This document shows positions 27,483 through 44,189 of a stretch of DNA of 64,000 nt, piece after piece (the stretch's first letter is position 1; each line of letters begins with the position of its first letter). This DNA comes from Pseudomonas sp. St316 (GTDB lineage Bacteria; Pseudomonadota; Gammaproteobacteria; Pseudomonadales; Pseudomonadaceae). The translations under genes were made by a program, and so were the position numbers. The notes under the pieces are model-generated. The model worked only from the letters and a program-made list of their open reading frames with translations, had not been told where the DNA came from and did not search any database. The stretch spans positions 5,704,001 to 5,768,000 of the forward strand of contig NZ_AP021901.1 in assembly GCF_018325905.1 (NCBI RefSeq), read 5' to 3'.

Positions 27483-28964
27483 TTACTCGAACCAGTGGGC
27501 TCGGGCGGCCATGATCAACTTGCCGGCACGATCATCGTCAATGCCGTCGATGTCGAGCAGATCGTCAATAGACTGCTCGGCCAGGTCTTCGCGGGTAATT
27601 ACGCCGCGCACCGCCAGTTCCATCGCCAAATCCTTGTCCATGCCCTCAAGCGAGAGCAGGTCTTCGGCCGGATGGGCGTCTGCCAGCTTTTCCTCAGTAG
27701 CGATGGCTTTGGTCAACAAACGATCCTTGGCCCGAGCGCGAAGCTCGTTGACGATTTCCTCGTCAAAGCCGTCGATGTTGAGCATTTCCTCCACCGGTAC
27801 GTAGGCAATCTCTTCCAGGCTGGTAAAGCCTTCGTCCACCAGCACCTGCGCCAGCTCTTCGTCGACTTCAAGCTCGTCGATGAAGTTGCGCAGGATGTCG
27901 CCGGTTTCAGCTTGCTGCTTAGCCTGGATGTCCGATTCGGTCATCACGTTCAGGGTCCAGCCAGTCAACTGGCTGGCCAGACGTACGTTCTGACCACCGC
28001 GACCGATGGCCTGAGCCAGATTGTCTGCGCCAACGGCGATGTCCATGGCGTGGGCATCTTCGTCGACGATAATTGCCGCCACTTCAGCAGGCGACATGGC
28101 ATTGATCACGAACTGAGCCGGGTTGTCGTCCCACAGGACGATGTCCACGCGCTCGCCGCCCAACTCGCCGGATACGGCCTGGACACGCGAACCACGCATG
28201 CCGATGCATGCACCTTGCGGGTCGATGCGCTTGTCCTTGGAGCGGACCGCGATCTTGGCACGCGAACCCGGATCACGGGAGGCGGCCATGACTTCGATCA
28301 GGCCTTCAGCAATTTCCGGCACTTCGATGCGGAACAACTCGATCAGCATTTCCGGCGCTGTACGCGACAGGATCAGCTGTGGGCCGCGGTTCTCGGTGCG
28401 GATTTCCTTGAGCAGCGCACGCAAACGCACGCCAACCCGGAAAGTTTCGCGAGAGATGATGTCTTCGCGAGCCAGCAACGCTTCGGCGTTGTTGCCCAGG
28501 TCGACGATCACGTTGTCGCGGGTGACTTTTTTCACGGTGCCGGAGATGATTTCCCCCAGGCGCTCGCGATAAGCGTCAACGACTTGCGCGCGCTCGGCTT
28601 CGCGAACTTTCTGCACAATAACCTGCTTGGCAGTCTGTGCAGCGATGCGACCGAACTCAATGGACTCGATTTTTTCTTCTACTACATCACCAACCTTGGC
28701 GCCCGGATGCGTTTCTGCAACCTTGCTCGGCCAGGTTTCGATAGCAGGATCGTCCAGGTCGGCTTCCTCGACTACCGTCCAGCGACGGAAAGTCTCGTAG
28801 GCACCGGTGTGGCGATTGATTTCCACACGCAAATCAACTTCGTCTTCAAACCGCTTCTTGGTAGCAGTGGCCAGAGCCAGCTCCAGCGCTTCAAAAATAA
28901 CGTTAGCCGGTACGCCCTTTTCATTGGATACCGACTCAACAACCAGCAGTACTTCTTTGCTCAT
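27483..28964 (-). CDS. nusA: Transcription termination/antitermination factor NusA
   Basis: A 493-residue RNA-polymerase-associated protein governing pausing, termination and rRNA antitermination. N-terminal domain [19 protein letters not shown]1 domain around residues 135-200 ([20 protein letters not shown]), two KH domains ([20 protein letters not shown] and [18 protein letters not shown]), and two acidic C-terminal helix-hairpin repeats ([18 protein letters not shown] and later [17 protein letters not shown]). The ATG at 28964 is preferred over an in-frame codon seven residues earlier because it matches the family N-terminus. Confidence 0.97.
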   Translation of the reverse strand: MSKEVLLVVESVSNEKGVPANVIFEALELALATATKKRFEDEVDLRVEINRHTGAYETFRRWTVVEEADLDDPAIETWPSKVAETHPGAKVGDVVEEKIESIEFGRIAAQTAKQVIVQKVREAERAQVVDAYRERLGEIISGTVKKVTRDNVIVDLGNNAEALLAREDIISRETFRVGVRLRALLKEIRTENRGPQLILSRTAPEMLIELFRIEVPEIAEGLIEVMAASRDPGSRAKIAVRSKDKRIDPQGACIGMRGSRVQAVSGELGGERVDIVLWDDNPAQFVINAMSPAEVAAIIVDEDAHAMDIAVGADNLAQAIGRGGQNVRLASQLTGWTLNVMTESDIQAKQQAETGDILRNFIDELEVDEELAQVLVDEGFTSLEEIAYVPVEEMLNIDGFDEEIVNELRARAKDRLLTKAIATEEKLADAHPAEDLLSLEGMDKDLAMELAVRGVITREDLAEQSIDDLLDIDGIDDDRAGKLIMAARAHWFE

Positions 28965-29023
28965 CGTACGCCTCGCCTTTCGCAAGCCATTGGATCCGCG
29001 GGATCCGCAGTATCTGGCACGTA

Positions 29024-29482
29024 TCAGTCAAAACTGGGAATAATGTTGGCCTTGTCGATCATATCGATCGGCAACAGGAACTCATGGTCATCTACCTGCA
29101 CCACGACGTCCTGCTCTTCTACACCGCGCAGAAGGCCTTGGAAGTTGCGTCGACCTTCGAAAGGCGAGCGCAGCTTGATCTTCACTTGTTCACCGGCAAA
29201 CGAAGCGAACTGTTCAATTGTGAACAGGGGGCGCTCCATGCCAGGCGAGGAAACTTCAAGGGTGTATTCGGAGGTGATTGGATCTTCAACATCCAGTACA
29301 CCGCTGATCTGACGGCTGACGATGGCGCAATCATCCACCAACACGCCGCCTTCCTTATCGATATAAACGCGCAACAGTGAGTGGCGACCTTGAGCCGAGA
29401 ACTCAATACCCCAGCATTCATAGCCAAGGGCCACGACCACCGGGGCCAACAAGGCCTGCAACTGTTCTAGCTTGCTCGACAC
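29024..29482 (-). CDS. rimP: Ribosome maturation factor RimP
   Basis: A 152-residue 30S assembly factor. It reads [20 protein letters not shown], then the conserved [40 protein letters not shown] and [13 protein letters not shown], with an Sm-like C-terminal domain. GTG at 29482 was chosen because GAGGGGG lies five bases upstream and the family length then fits; an upstream ATG adds six residues. It opens the operon rimP-nusA-infB-rbfA-truB-rpsO-pnp. A terminator precedes it, so it needs its own promoter in 29483-29521. Confidence 0.95.
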   Translation of the reverse strand: MSSKLEQLQALLAPVVVALGYECWGIEFSAQGRHSLLRVYIDKEGGVLVDDCAIVSRQISGVLDVEDPITSEYTLEVSSPGMERPLFTIEQFASFAGEQVKIKLRSPFEGRRNFQGLLRGVEEQDVVVQVDDHEFLLPIDMIDKANIIPSFD

Positions 29483-29521
29483 CTGAACCCCCTCGTGCAT
29501 GTTTGTGCATGCTGTGCAAAT

Positions 29522-29546
29522 AAAAAAAAATGGGCGAATCGCCCAT
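29522..29546 (-). terminator. Intrinsic terminator upstream of rimP
   Basis: On the minus strand ATGGGCGA pairs with TCGCCCAT and is followed by about nine Ts. It is the second of two terminators after the initiator tRNA, insulating rimP from it. Confidence 0.9.
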
Positions 29547-29592
29547 CCCTGAAACGCCGTCGAACAGCGGCGTTATAAAGTGTCCAGCTAAC

Positions 29593-29613
29593 AAAAAGCC
29601 CCTTGGAAGGGGC
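29593..29613 (-). terminator. Terminator of the initiator tRNA gene
   Basis: GCCCCTT and AAGGGGC pair around two bases with TTTTT following on the minus strand, ten bases past the tRNA 3' end. Confidence 0.88.
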
Positions 29614-29622
29614 CCCTGAAAC

Positions 29623-29699
<77 letters not shown>

Positions 29700-29762
29700 A
29701 CAAAGCTGGGGCGGAAGTATACGACCGATCCCTTACAGGGTCAATGTAACCCTTCCACCTAC

Positions 29763-29785
29763 AAGAAAGCCCGCAATTGCGGGCT
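29763..29785 (-). terminator. Terminator of tRNA-Leu
   Basis: The perfect palindrome GCCCGCAATTGCGGGC at 29769-29784 is followed on the minus strand by TTTCTT. It is 12 bases beyond the tRNA-Leu 3' end. Confidence 0.85.
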
Positions 29786-29796
29786 CTCCTGATAAT

Positions 29797-29882
29797 TGGT
29801 ACCGAGAAGGGGACTCGAACCCCTACACCCTATGGGCACAACCACCTCAAGGTTGCGTGTCTACCAATTCCACCACCTCGGC
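29797..29882 (-). tRNA. tRNA-Leu (anticodon GAG)
   Basis: An 86-base class II tRNA with long variable arm: acceptor GCCGAGG, D-arm TGGTGGAATTGGTAGACAC, anticodon loop CTTGAGG (GAG, reading CUC/CUU), variable arm GTGCCCATAGGGTGT region, T-loop GTTCGAGTCC, CCA encoded. It is 21 bases downstream of secG and probably processed from the same transcript. Confidence 0.96.
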
Positions 29883-29903
29883 AATACAACGTTTGAAACC
29901 TTC

Positions 29904-30287
29904 TTACTTCTGCTCTTGAGCTGGAGGCACGTCAGTCGCCGGGTTGGCCGACTTTTGCTCTTGAAGCACCGGGACATCATCAGAAGCCGGTTGTTGCTTT
30001 GGCGCTTCCAGTACCGCTGGGTTTGGCAAACCTACTTGAGTCAGCTCGTGAGCTTTCTCTTTAGCAAAGTAACCTAACCCTAAGCTGGTCATGAAGAAAC
30101 CGGCGGCAAGTATAGCAGTAAACTTACTAAGAAAGGTAGAGGAACCTTGGCTTCCGAACACAGTATTTGAAGCACCTGCACCGAAAGACGCACCAGCGTC
30201 CGCACCTTTACCCTGCTGCAGCAATACGAGAGCAACTACGCCCAGTGCACCCAGCAGATGAAAAACGACTACGACTGTTTCCAGCAT
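29904..30287 (-). CDS. secG: Preprotein translocase subunit SecG
   Basis: A 127-residue membrane subunit of the SecYEG channel. It has two membrane helices, [20 protein letters not shown] and [20 protein letters not shown], linked by the conserved cytosolic [19 protein letters not shown]. The C-terminal ~45 residues are a Gln/Pro/Ala-rich tail with two similar ends ([10 protein letters not shown] and PAQEQK), longer than in E. coli. ATG at 30287 gives the family N-terminus; upstream in-frame codons lie in the tpiA overlap zone. tpiA ends four bases upstream. Confidence 0.95.
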   Translation of the reverse strand: MLETVVVVFHLLGALGVVALVLLQQGKGADAGASFGAGASNTVFGSQGSSTFLSKFTAILAAGFFMTSLGLGYFAKEKAHELTQVGLPNPAVLEAPKQQPASDDVPVLQEQKSANPATDVPPAQEQK

Positions 30288-30291
30288 TTTT

Positions 30292-31047
30292 TCAGTTTCC
30301 CGCGGCGCGACAAATCGCACCGAACTCATCTGCATTCAGGGACGCTCCACCAATGAGCCCCCCATCGATATCCGGCATGCCGAACAGTTCGACCGCATTG
30401 GCCGCCTTCACGCTGCCGCCGTATAGAAGCCGCACACCTCGTGCCACTTCAGAATTCTCTGCCGCCAACTGTGCGCGGATGGCTGCGTGCACATCCTGCG
30501 CCTGTTGCGGCGAAGCAGTCAGTCCGGTGCCAATGGCCCAGACTGGCTCGTAAGCAATGACTGCCTTTGCAAAAGCACCGACACCCAGGTCTTCGATGAT
30601 GCTGCCCAGCTGACGCCCGACAACTTCAAGGGTCTTGCCGGCTTCACGCTGTTCGAGGGTTTCCCCTACACACAACACCGGAATCAGACCACAGGCCTGG
30701 GCCGCAGCAAACTTGCGGATCAAGGTCTTGTCCTGCTCGCCCATGATCTGGCGACGCTCGGAATGCCCGACCAGGACCAGGGAGCAACCTGCATCCACCA
30801 ATTGACTCGGCGCAATCTCACCGGTCAATGCACCTTGCATGGATTCCACCGCAGAGTTCTGCGCGCCGACCGAAATCGACTTACCCTTCAAGCCATCAAT
30901 CACTTGATTGATATACAAGCAAGGCGGGAATACCGCGACATCAACACCGCTTGGCAAGGCCAGATGACGAAGGCCATTGATCAGCTCAGCGACGCTGGCG
31001 CGGGTACCGTGCATCTTCCAGTTACCAGCTACCATAGGGCGACGCAT
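30292..31047 (-). CDS. tpiA: Triosephosphate isomerase
   Basis: A 251-residue TIM barrel interconverting dihydroxyacetone phosphate and glyceraldehyde-3-phosphate. Catalytic residues are visible: K11 in GNWKMHG, H95 in LVGHSERR, E167 in [12 protein letters not shown], and the phosphate-gripping [10 protein letters not shown] near the end. GAGG precedes the ATG. It lies between glmM and secG, as in P. aeruginosa. Confidence 0.98.
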   Translation of the reverse strand: MRRPMVAGNWKMHGTRASVAELINGLRHLALPSGVDVAVFPPCLYINQVIDGLKGKSISVGAQNSAVESMQGALTGEIAPSQLVDAGCSLVLVGHSERRQIMGEQDKTLIRKFAAAQACGLIPVLCVGETLEQREAGKTLEVVGRQLGSIIEDLGVGAFAKAVIAYEPVWAIGTGLTASPQQAQDVHAAIRAQLAAENSEVARGVRLLYGGSVKAANAVELFGMPDIDGGLIGGASLNADEFGAICRAAGN

Positions 31048-31113
31048 GCTGTACCTCGTCGGTCAAAGTGGGCGCAGATGTTACCCAACCGATTCATGAC
31101 TGGCAAGCCGAAT

Positions 31114-32451
31114 TCAGGCAGAAACTTCAGTAACCAGTTTTGCCAGCTCTTCGGCATAACCGCGAACTTGCGTTTCATCCTCTCCTTCGACCATGACACG
31201 CACCAAAGGCTCTGTGCCGGACTTGCGCAACAACACGCGACCACGCCCGGCCATCGCCTGTGTCACACGTTCACTGGCCTGCTTGACCTTCGCGTGCTCG
31301 AGAGGATTTACACCGCCCCCGAAACGCACGTTGATCAACACTTGCGGGCATTTGCGCAATGCCTGGCGCGACTGTGCGAGCCCTTCGTTGCGCGCCTTGA
31401 GTGCCATCAGCACCTGCAGGGCCGCAATGATTGCATCACCCGTGGTGGTATGGTCGAAGCACACGATGTGGCCGGAGTTCTCGCCCCCGATCACCCAGTT
31501 GCGCTCCAGCAGCTCCGAGATCACGTAGCGGTCACCCACGTTAGCCCGCACGAACGGGATATCCAGGTCAGCCAGGGCCAGTTCAAGCCCGAGGTTGCTC
31601 ATCAACGTACCGACCACGCCGCCCTGCAGCTTGCCGCGCCCATGCAAGTCGCGAGCAATGATGAACAGCAGCTCATCACCATCGACAACCGTGCCGGTGT
31701 GATCAACCATCAGGACCCGATCACCGTCGCCATCGAAGGCAATCCCGAGATCCGCCTGCTCAGCCAGCACCGCAGCCTGCAACGCCTCGGTATGGGTGGA
31801 GCCACAGTTATGGTTGATGTTCAGGCCATTAGGCTGGGCGGAAAGTACCACCACCTCGGCACCCAGCTCGCGAAAGACACTCGGCGCAACTTTATAGGTT
31901 GCCCCATGGGCGCAATCGACGACGACTTTCAGGCCGGAAAAACTGGTACCGGTCGGCACACTGCCCTTGCAAAATTCAATGTAGCGACCCGACGCATCGT
32001 TGATCCGCGACACTTTGCCGATCTTGCTCGACTCAACCACAGTCATCGGCGTGTCCAGCAGCTCTTCGATCATCAGCTCGATATCATCCGGCAGCTTGGT
32101 ACCCTGGCCGGAGAAGAACTTGATGCCATTGTCATCATGAGGATTGTGCGAGGCACTGATCACGATACCTGCCTGGGCCTGGAACGTTCGCGTCAGGTAG
32201 GCAATGGCTGGCGTCGGCATCGGGCCCAGCAGCATCACATCGGCACCCGCCGACGTCAGGCCGGCTTCGAGCGCCGATTCGAACATATAGCCGGAAATTC
32301 GTGTGTCCTTGCCGACCAGCACCTTGCACGCGCCCATTTTGCGGAACGCCATGCCGGCCGCCCAGCCGAGCTTGAGCATGAAATCAGGGGTAATAGGGTA
32401 TTCGCCGACCCGACCACGAATACCGTCGGTGCCAAAGTATTTCTTGCTCAT
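31114..32451 (-). CDS. glmM: Phosphoglucosamine mutase
   Basis: A 445-residue enzyme converting glucosamine-6-phosphate to glucosamine-1-phosphate for UDP-GlcNAc and thus peptidoglycan and LPS. The phosphoserine is S101 in [17 protein letters not shown]; the metal loop is [13 protein letters not shown], sugar-binding loop GGENSGH, and phosphate-binding [12 protein letters not shown] near the C-terminus. Start [19 protein letters not shown] with GGAG upstream. folP ends 16 bases upstream. Confidence 0.98.
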   Translation of the reverse strand: MSKKYFGTDGIRGRVGEYPITPDFMLKLGWAAGMAFRKMGACKVLVGKDTRISGYMFESALEAGLTSAGADVMLLGPMPTPAIAYLTRTFQAQAGIVISASHNPHDDNGIKFFSGQGTKLPDDIELMIEELLDTPMTVVESSKIGKVSRINDASGRYIEFCKGSVPTGTSFSGLKVVVDCAHGATYKVAPSVFRELGAEVVVLSAQPNGLNINHNCGSTHTEALQAAVLAEQADLGIAFDGDGDRVLMVDHTGTVVDGDELLFIIARDLHGRGKLQGGVVGTLMSNLGLELALADLDIPFVRANVGDRYVISELLERNWVIGGENSGHIVCFDHTTTGDAIIAALQVLMALKARNEGLAQSRQALRKCPQVLINVRFGGGVNPLEHAKVKQASERVTQAMAGRGRVLLRKSGTEPLVRVMVEGEDETQVRGYAEELAKLVTEVSA

Positions 32452-32467
32452 AAGTGCTCCGTCATTC

Positions 32468-33319
32468 TTATTCGGCTGAATCCACAGCTGCGATCATCCG
32501 AACGACATCCATCGTTTCGGCTACATCATGCACGCGCAATATGCGTGCACCTTTGGCAAGGGCCAAGGCCGCAAGGGCGAGACCGCCATACAGGCGCTCA
32601 CCCACCGGGCGGCCCAAGGCATTGCCTATCATGCTCTTTCGCGAGACCCCAACCAACAGGGGCCGCCCCAGGGCATGCAAGGCTTCCATATGTTTGAACA
32701 GGCTCAGGTTGTGAGCCAGGGTCTTGGCAAAGCCGAACCCGGGGTCAAGAATGATCCGCTCGGCGGGAATACCCGCGGCGGCACACTGGCCCAGACGCTC
32801 CACCAGGAACTCACCCACCGCCCTGGTCACATCCTCATAATGCGGGTCGTTCTGCATGGTCCCCGGCTCGCCGAGCATATGCATCAGGCACACCGGCAAT
32901 CCGGTGGCCGCCGCCGCGTCCAGGGCACCATCGCGCTGCAAGGACCGAACATCATTGATCAGGCCCGCCCCCAGCCGCGCAGTCTCACGCATGACCGCAG
33001 GTGTGGACGTATCGACTGAGATAATGACATCAAGTTCGCGATGGATGCGCTCGACAATCGGCGCCACTCGCTCCAGCTCTTCGGTAGGCGAGACCGCACG
33101 TGCGCCCGGCCGGGTCGATTCGCCACCCACATCGATCAGCGTTGCGCCCGCCGCCACCATGGCCTCGGCATGCCGCAGCGCAGCATCGAGCTGGCTGAAT
33201 CGACCACCGTCGGAAAAGGAATCAGGCGTGACATTGAGAATGCCCATGACATGCGCATGGGCCAAATCAAGAACCCGGTTGCCGCAAGGCAACCGGGTCG
33301 AGGACTGAACAGAAGTCAT
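32468..33319 (-). CDS. folP: Dihydropteroate synthase
   Basis: A 283-residue TIM barrel joining p-aminobenzoate to dihydropterin pyrophosphate in folate synthesis; target of sulfonamides. Signature segments are [55 protein letters not shown] and [12 protein letters not shown]. The gene begins eight bases after ftsH, consistent with the ftsH-folP-glmM operon. Confidence 0.97.
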   Translation of the reverse strand: MTSVQSSTRLPCGNRVLDLAHAHVMGILNVTPDSFSDGGRFSQLDAALRHAEAMVAAGATLIDVGGESTRPGARAVSPTEELERVAPIVERIHRELDVIISVDTSTPAVMRETARLGAGLINDVRSLQRDGALDAAAATGLPVCLMHMLGEPGTMQNDPHYEDVTRAVGEFLVERLGQCAAAGIPAERIILDPGFGFAKTLAHNLSLFKHMEALHALGRPLLVGVSRKSMIGNALGRPVGERLYGGLALAALALAKGARILRVHDVAETMDVVRMIAAVDSAE

Positions 33320-33327
33320 TTCAAGCC

Positions 33328-35247
<1,920 letters not shown>

Positions 35248-35438
35248 TTAACTACCCTCTGAAGCAAGCTCCGCTACTGGCGCGCGCTTCGCATGATATT
35301 CACCGGCCTAACTTACTACATTACCTACGACTCTGGCAGGCGCCGTCTGTAACCCTTTGTGAAACACTTTCTACACAATATTCGCTAATGCTCACGGGAC
35401 GAAATACGAAAAACCTATCGCCCCGGTCGAAAAACCTC

Positions 35439-36071
35439 TTATTCCTCACTGCGACCACGGAAGCCACGGCCCAGCAGGTACTGCTCACGGGAGCGATCAC
35501 GCGATGATTTCGGCTTGCGCGTCGTGACCTTCTCGAACTGCTTGCGCACGCTCTTGTGGTATTCGTCGAAGCCTTCACCCTGGAAGACCTTGATCAAAAA
35601 ATCACCACCTGGCTTCAACACCCGAGTCGCAAGATCCAGTGCCAACTCGCACAGGAACATCGATCGCGGCATATCAACAGATGCCAATCCACTCATATTG
35701 GGGGCCATATCGGAAATCACAAGGTCCACCTCGTTTTTTCCAACCGCCTCAAGGATCTGCGCCAGTACGGCGTCCTCGGTAAAGTCGCCCTGAATGAAGG
35801 TCACATCCGGGATGCTGTCCATTTCCAGGATATCGGAAGCGATCAGCGTGCCTTGCCCACCAATCAGACGACTGGTCACTTGGGACCAGCCACCCGGGGC
35901 GGCGCCCAAGTCGATCACGCTCATGCCTGGACGGATCAAACGGTCTCTTTCCTGAATCTCCAGCAGCTTGTAGCTGGCACGGGAACGATACCCGTCTTTT
36001 TGCGCCATTTTCACGAATGGATCGTTGAAATGCTCTTGCAGCCATTTAAGACTTGTCTTGGAACGGGCCAC
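35439..36071 (-). CDS. rlmE: 23S rRNA 2'-O-ribose methyltransferase (U2552)
   Basis: A 210-residue SAM-dependent enzyme of the FtsJ/RrmJ family that methylates U2552 of 23S rRNA. It begins [19 protein letters not shown] with conserved [19 protein letters not shown], the SAM loop [12 protein letters not shown], the catalytic-Asp motif [13 protein letters not shown], and the Lys in [14 protein letters not shown]. The GTG at 36071 follows GAGG at six bases; a TTG four codons earlier does not. Divergent from yhbY and followed by ftsH after a 191-base gap. Confidence 0.95.
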   Translation of the reverse strand: MARSKTSLKWLQEHFNDPFVKMAQKDGYRSRASYKLLEIQERDRLIRPGMSVIDLGAAPGGWSQVTSRLIGGQGTLIASDILEMDSIPDVTFIQGDFTEDAVLAQILEAVGKNEVDLVISDMAPNMSGLASVDMPRSMFLCELALDLATRVLKPGGDFLIKVFQGEGFDEYHKSVRKQFEKVTTRKPKSSRDRSREQYLLGRGFRGRSEE

Positions 36072-36176
36072 GGGCCACCTCAAAAATAAAACGGGTCGTG
36101 ATTAAGTGGGCGGTCCCGGACTTGCTCGGGTAAACTGGCCGCCGCTTTTTACAAGATCAGACGCAGGGGTCAGATT

Positions 36177-36485
36177 ATGCCGCTCACTCAAGAGCAGAAG
36201 AAACAATACAAATCCATTGGCCACCATCTGAAACCGGTTTTGACTGTGGCTGACAACGGTTTGACTGAAGGTGTCCTCGCCGAACTGGAACGCGCCTTGA
36301 GCGATCACGAGCTGATCAAGATCAAGCTCAACATCCTCGACCGCGAAGCCCGCCTGGCTGCCGTTGCCGAACTGTGCAAGACCGGCAAGGCAGACCTGGT
36401 GCAGGTCATCGGCAAGATGGCGCTGATTTATCGCAAGAATTTCAGCGTCAACAAGCAACTGTCGAACGTTCACCGCTTCAAGTGA
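36177..36485 (+). CDS. yhbY: YhbY family RNA-binding protein
   Basis: A 102-residue CRM-domain protein associated with pre-50S particles. It reads MPLTQEQKKQYKSIGHHLKP, VADNGLTEGVLAELERALSD, HELIKIKLNILDRE, and retains a GKADLVQVIGKMALIYRKN segment close to the GxxG-type RNA-contact loop of the family. GGGG lies about seven bases before the ATG. Divergent from rlmE, as in other gammaproteobacteria. Confidence 0.93.
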   Translation: MPLTQEQKKQYKSIGHHLKPVLTVADNGLTEGVLAELERALSDHELIKIKLNILDREARLAAVAELCKTGKADLVQVIGKMALIYRKNFSVNKQLSNVHRFK

Positions 36486-36495
36486 TGTCAAAGGG

Positions 36496-36900
36496 TCAAG
36501 GGTGTGCCTCGCACACCCTGCCGCTCCACCCGGGAACCGGCTGCAACACCAGTACCAATCCGGAAAAACCCAGCACCAGGTAACTGAATACCTGCCACTG
36601 GGTAGCCTCTGGCCAGCCGAGACGCACTGCAAAGAACATCCCGCACGCGTACAACGACATGAGCAACAATTGCCCACGAATGTCGCGCCATAGACTGGCA
36701 AGGCCCTCGGCCTGAACCAGCACCAAAGCCTGAAACATTACGCACGCCGCGCAAAAGCCCACCAGCAGCGTCGTCAGCATGCCTGCGATTTCATCGATGA
36801 GCAGCGGTGCCAGGCCGACTCGACCCAGCACCGGCAGCAAACCGACGTGCAACAACCAGACGCCGCCCACCCACAACATCTGGGTGAGCTGCCAGATCAT
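36496..36900 (-). CDS. DUF4149 membrane protein
   Basis: A 134-residue protein with four hydrophobic segments (LTQMLWVGGVWLLHVGLLPV, MLTTLLVGFCAACVMFQALV, LLLMSLYACGMFFAV, VFSYLVLGFSGLVLVL), matching the TMEM205-like DUF4149 family by topology and by its place between yhbY and greA (PA4754 in PAO1 by position). Start at ATG 36900 (MIWQLTQ). Biochemical role unknown. Confidence 0.8.
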   Translation of the reverse strand: MIWQLTQMLWVGGVWLLHVGLLPVLGRVGLAPLLIDEIAGMLTTLLVGFCAACVMFQALVLVQAEGLASLWRDIRGQLLLMSLYACGMFFAVRLGWPEATQWQVFSYLVLGFSGLVLVLQPVPGWSGRVCEAHP

Positions 36901-36928
36901 GGCGCCCGCTCGCAGCGGGCGCCTTCGT

Positions 36929-37407
36929 TCAGATGTGACGGACTTCGACAATCTCATACTCGATGACACCACCTGGCGTCTTCACCACCACCACATCACC
37001 CTCTTCCTTGGCAATCAAGGCGCGAGCGATGGGCGAACCAACGGATATCTTGCCGAGCTTGATGTCTGCCTCGTCCTCACCAACGATCTGGTAAGTGACG
37101 CTTTCATCGGTCTCGACGTTGGCGATTTCCACGGTCGTGCCAAAGATCACCTTGCCGGTGTGCGGGATCGTCGTGACATCGATGATCACCGCATTCTGCA
37201 TGCGACCTTCGATATCACGGACTCGCGCCTCGACCATCCCCTGCTCCTCTCGGGCAGCATGGTATTCAGCGTTTTCCTTGAGATCGCCCAGCTCACGCGC
37301 TTCACCAATCGCCTGGCTCAAGCGCGGGCGCTCGACCTTGGTCAGGAAAGCGTGCTCTTCTTCCAGGGCCTTCGCGCCCTGAACGGTCATCGGGTACTTG
37401 GTTATGC

Positions 37408-37411
<4 letters not shown>
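36929..37411 (-). CDS. greA: Transcription elongation factor GreA
   Basis: A 160-residue factor that rescues backtracked RNA polymerase by stimulating transcript cleavage. The N-terminal antiparallel coiled coil carries [17 protein letters not shown] with the acidic tip residues ([10 protein letters not shown]), and the C-terminal FKBP-like domain contains [18 protein letters not shown]. Its ATG overlaps the carB stop by four bases (ATGA), so it is coupled to carAB. Confidence 0.97.
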
Positions 37412-40629
<3,218 letters not shown>

Positions 40630-40734
40630 GGGTTTGTCACTCAAATCCGCAGGTCAGTCGGCTAGGCCGTCGAACAATCTTTGAAGCGCCCGAAGGGGCC
40701 GCCGTGCTCGGGGCCGCCCTCGGGCTTCTCGCGG

Positions 40735-41871
40735 TCAGCGTCGCTTGGCCATCTCGTTGATGAAGCGATCGAACAGCGGAGCCACATCGTTCGGGCCCGG
40801 GCTGGCTTCAGGGTGGCCCTGGAAGCTGAACGCGCTCTTGTCGGTACGCTCGATACCTTGCAGCGTGCCGTCGAACAGCGACTTGTGAATCGCGCGCACG
40901 TTGGCCGGCAGGGTGGCTTCGTCCACCGCGAAACCGTGGTTCTGGCTGGTGATCATCACCACGCCGGTATCCAGGTCCTGCACCGGGTGGTTGGCACCGT
41001 GGTGGCCGTGGCCCATCTTCAAGGTCTTGGCGCCCGAAGCGAGGGCCAGCAGTTGGTGACCGAGGCAGATACCAAATACCGGGATCTCGGTTTCCAGCAC
41101 GTCCTTGATCGCCTGGATCGCGTAGTCGCAAGGCTCCGGGTCACCCGGGCCGTTGGACAGGAACACGCCGTCGGGCTTGAGGGCCAGGACGTCGGCGGCC
41201 GGGGTTTGGGCCGGCACCACGGTGACGCGGCAACCACGCTCGACCAGCATGCGCAGGATGTTCAGCTTGACGCCGTAGTCGTAGGCCACCACGTGGTAAG
41301 GCAGCTCGGAAGCTTCGATCGTCGCGTGACTGTCGGTCTTCAGGTCCCAGACCGTGGAGCGCCACTCGTACGGCTTCTTGGTGCTGACGACTTTCGCCAG
41401 GTCCATGCCCTTGAGGCCAGGGAAACCCTGGGCAGCCGCGATGGCGGCCTCTTCGGAAATGTTGTCGCCGGCCATGATGCAGCCGTTCTGCGCGCCTTTT
41501 TCCCGAAGGATGCGGGTCAGGCGACGGGTGTCGATACCGGCGATCGCCACGACGTTGTTGGCTTTCAGGTAATCGGACAGGGACATCGTGTTACGCCAGT
41601 TGCTCGCTACCAGCGGCAAGTCACGGATGACCAGGCCGGCGGACCAGACACGATCAGACTCGGCGTCTTCCGGCGTGGTGCCGGTGTTGCCGATGTGTGG
41701 GTAAGTCAGGGTAACGATTTGTTGGGCGTAGGAAGGATCGGTAAGAATTTCCTGATAGCCGGTCATTGCGGTGTTAAACACCACCTCACCAACGGTTTGA
41801 CCGTCGGCTCCAATGGCTTCGCCGCGAAAAATGCTGCCATCAGCAAGGGCGAGTATGGCTGGCTTAGTCAA
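40735..41871 (-). CDS. carA: Carbamoyl-phosphate synthase small subunit
   Basis: A 378-residue glutaminase subunit that feeds ammonia to CarB. The N-terminal domain ([39 protein letters not shown]) is followed by a class I glutamine amidotransferase with the nucleophile in [17 protein letters not shown], and the His/Glu pair in [13 protein letters not shown]. Start is TTG at 41871, preceded by GGGAGG at five bases; no in-frame ATG upstream exists and the protein length matches the family. A leader frame's stop overlaps this start (see hairpin entry). Confidence 0.97.
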   Translation of the reverse strand: MTKPAILALADGSIFRGEAIGADGQTVGEVVFNTAMTGYQEILTDPSYAQQIVTLTYPHIGNTGTTPEDAESDRVWSAGLVIRDLPLVASNWRNTMSLSDYLKANNVVAIAGIDTRRLTRILREKGAQNGCIMAGDNISEEAAIAAAQGFPGLKGMDLAKVVSTKKPYEWRSTVWDLKTDSHATIEASELPYHVVAYDYGVKLNILRMLVERGCRVTVVPAQTPAADVLALKPDGVFLSNGPGDPEPCDYAIQAIKDVLETEIPVFGICLGHQLLALASGAKTLKMGHGHHGANHPVQDLDTGVVMITSQNHGFAVDEATLPANVRAIHKSLFDGTLQGIERTDKSAFSFQGHPEASPGPNDVAPLFDRFINEMAKRR

Positions 41872-41916
41872 GAAGACCTCCCGTAAATAAAGCCTGAAAG
41901 GGCGATCGCAGGTTGT

Positions 41917-41954
41917 AAAAAAGCGGAGTGACGTATGGACACGTCACCCCGCTT
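41917..41954 (-). promoter_or_regulatory. Terminator-like hairpin in the carA leader (possible attenuator)
   Basis: On the minus strand AAGCGGGGTGACGT pairs with ACGTCACTCCGCTT around a six-base loop and is followed by a T-run, 46 bases upstream of the carA TTG. An intrinsic terminator placed between promoter and gene suggests attenuation. An open frame beginning at GTG 41990 ([16 protein letters not shown]) runs through the hairpin and ends at a TGA overlapping the carA start, so translation of a 40-residue leader could both melt the hairpin and couple to carA. Regulation by arginine or pyrimidines is inference. Confidence 0.6.
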
Positions 41955-42126
41955 GTTCACTGAATTATTCTGCGCGCTTTTAGTGGACACACTAAAGCTG
42001 TAGCTTACAGAAAAAGGCTTTTTTGGTCCACCGCTAATGAGCCTTAAAGGCAGGGGAATGCGACAGGCCGTCGCGAAGCGGTGTAAAACGGGGCTCAGTA
42101 TAACCTGAACCCCGCGCTTAAGGGCA

Positions 42127-42942
<816 letters not shown>

Positions 42943-44067
42943 TTACAGGTCGCCGAAGAAGCGCTTCACGCCTTCGAACCAACCGGTGGTTTTCGGGGAG
43001 TGGCTGTTGTCATCCGCCAGCGAGTTGCGAAATTCCTCCAACAGCTCACGCTGACGCCGCCCCAGGTTGACCGGAGTCTCCACCGCCACACGGCACATCA
43101 GGTCACCCGCACCACCGCCACGCACTGGCGCGACACCTTTGCCGCGAATCCGGAACTGCTTGCCGGTCTGGGTGCCCTCGGGGATTTTCAGCTTGACGCG
43201 ACCGTCCAGGGTCGGGATCTCAAGCTCACCACCCAAGGCCGCATCGACGAAGCTGATCGGCACTTCGCAGAACAGGTGCTTGCCGTCGCGTTGGAAAATT
43301 GCATGCTCGCGCACGTTGATGACCACATACAGGTCGCCAGTTGGGCCACCCTGGGCACCCGCCTCGCCTTCGCCGGACAGGCGAATGCGATCACCGGTAT
43401 CGACACCGGCCGGCACTTTGACCGACAGCGTCTTGTACTCTTCGACACGCCCTTCGCCGTGGCAGGAGTCGCACGGATCGGAAATGATCTTGCCTTGGCC
43501 ATGGCAACGCGGGCAGGTCTGCTGCACCGAGAAGAAGCCCTGCTGCATGCGGACCTGACCGATGCCACCACAGGTCGGGCACGTAACGGGCGAGGAGCCC
43601 TTCTTGGCACCCGAGCCATCGCACGGCTTGCAATTGACCAGTGTTGGAACACGGATATTGACGGTGGTACCACGCACCGCCTCTTCCAGGTTCAACTCCA
43701 GCGTGTAGCGCAGATCACTGCCACGCTGGGCGCCGCCACGGGCACCGCCACGACCGCCACCAAAGAAATCGCTGAACACATCACCGAAAATATCGGAAAA
43801 GTTCTGACCGCCGAAACCGGCACCGCCGCCGCCCATGCTTGGGTCGACGCCGGCATGACCATACTGGTCGTAAGCCGCGCGCTTGCTCGAATCGGACAGT
43901 ACTTCGTAGGCCTCGTTGGCCTCCTTGAACATCTCTTCCGACGCTTTGTCGCCGGGATTACGGTCCGGGTGGTGCTTCATCGCCAGGCGACGATAGGCCT
44001 TTTTCAGGTCTGCCTCGCTGGCCCCCCGCTCGACACCCAATACTTCGTAAAAGTCACGCTTTGCCAT
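42943..44067 (-). CDS. dnaJ: Chaperone DnaJ
   Basis: A 374-residue Hsp40 that delivers substrates to DnaK and stimulates its ATPase. The J-domain starts [20 protein letters not shown] with HPD in [11 protein letters not shown]; a Gly/Phe-rich stretch follows ([16 protein letters not shown]), then four zinc-finger CxxCxGxG repeats ([42 protein letters not shown]) and substrate-binding C-terminal domains. Start ATG at 44067; upstream in-frame residues are not conserved. Confidence 0.98.
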   Translation of the reverse strand: MAKRDFYEVLGVERGASEADLKKAYRRLAMKHHPDRNPGDKASEEMFKEANEAYEVLSDSSKRAAYDQYGHAGVDPSMGGGGAGFGGQNFSDIFGDVFSDFFGGGRGGARGGAQRGSDLRYTLELNLEEAVRGTTVNIRVPTLVNCKPCDGSGAKKGSSPVTCPTCGGIGQVRMQQGFFSVQQTCPRCHGQGKIISDPCDSCHGEGRVEEYKTLSVKVPAGVDTGDRIRLSGEGEAGAQGGPTGDLYVVINVREHAIFQRDGKHLFCEVPISFVDAALGGELEIPTLDGRVKLKIPEGTQTGKQFRIRGKGVAPVRGGGAGDLMCRVAVETPVNLGRRQRELLEEFRNSLADDNSHSPKTTGWFEGVKRFFGDL

Positions 44068-44189
44068 TAGTCTTTGCACTCTTATAGGACGTCCGGCAAA
44101 CCTCTCCTGAACCTTGCCAAACTCGTTGAGCCCCAATACAGGCCCGGACCCAACATACGTCAATTCAACGATCCTGGTCTTGGGCTTGC

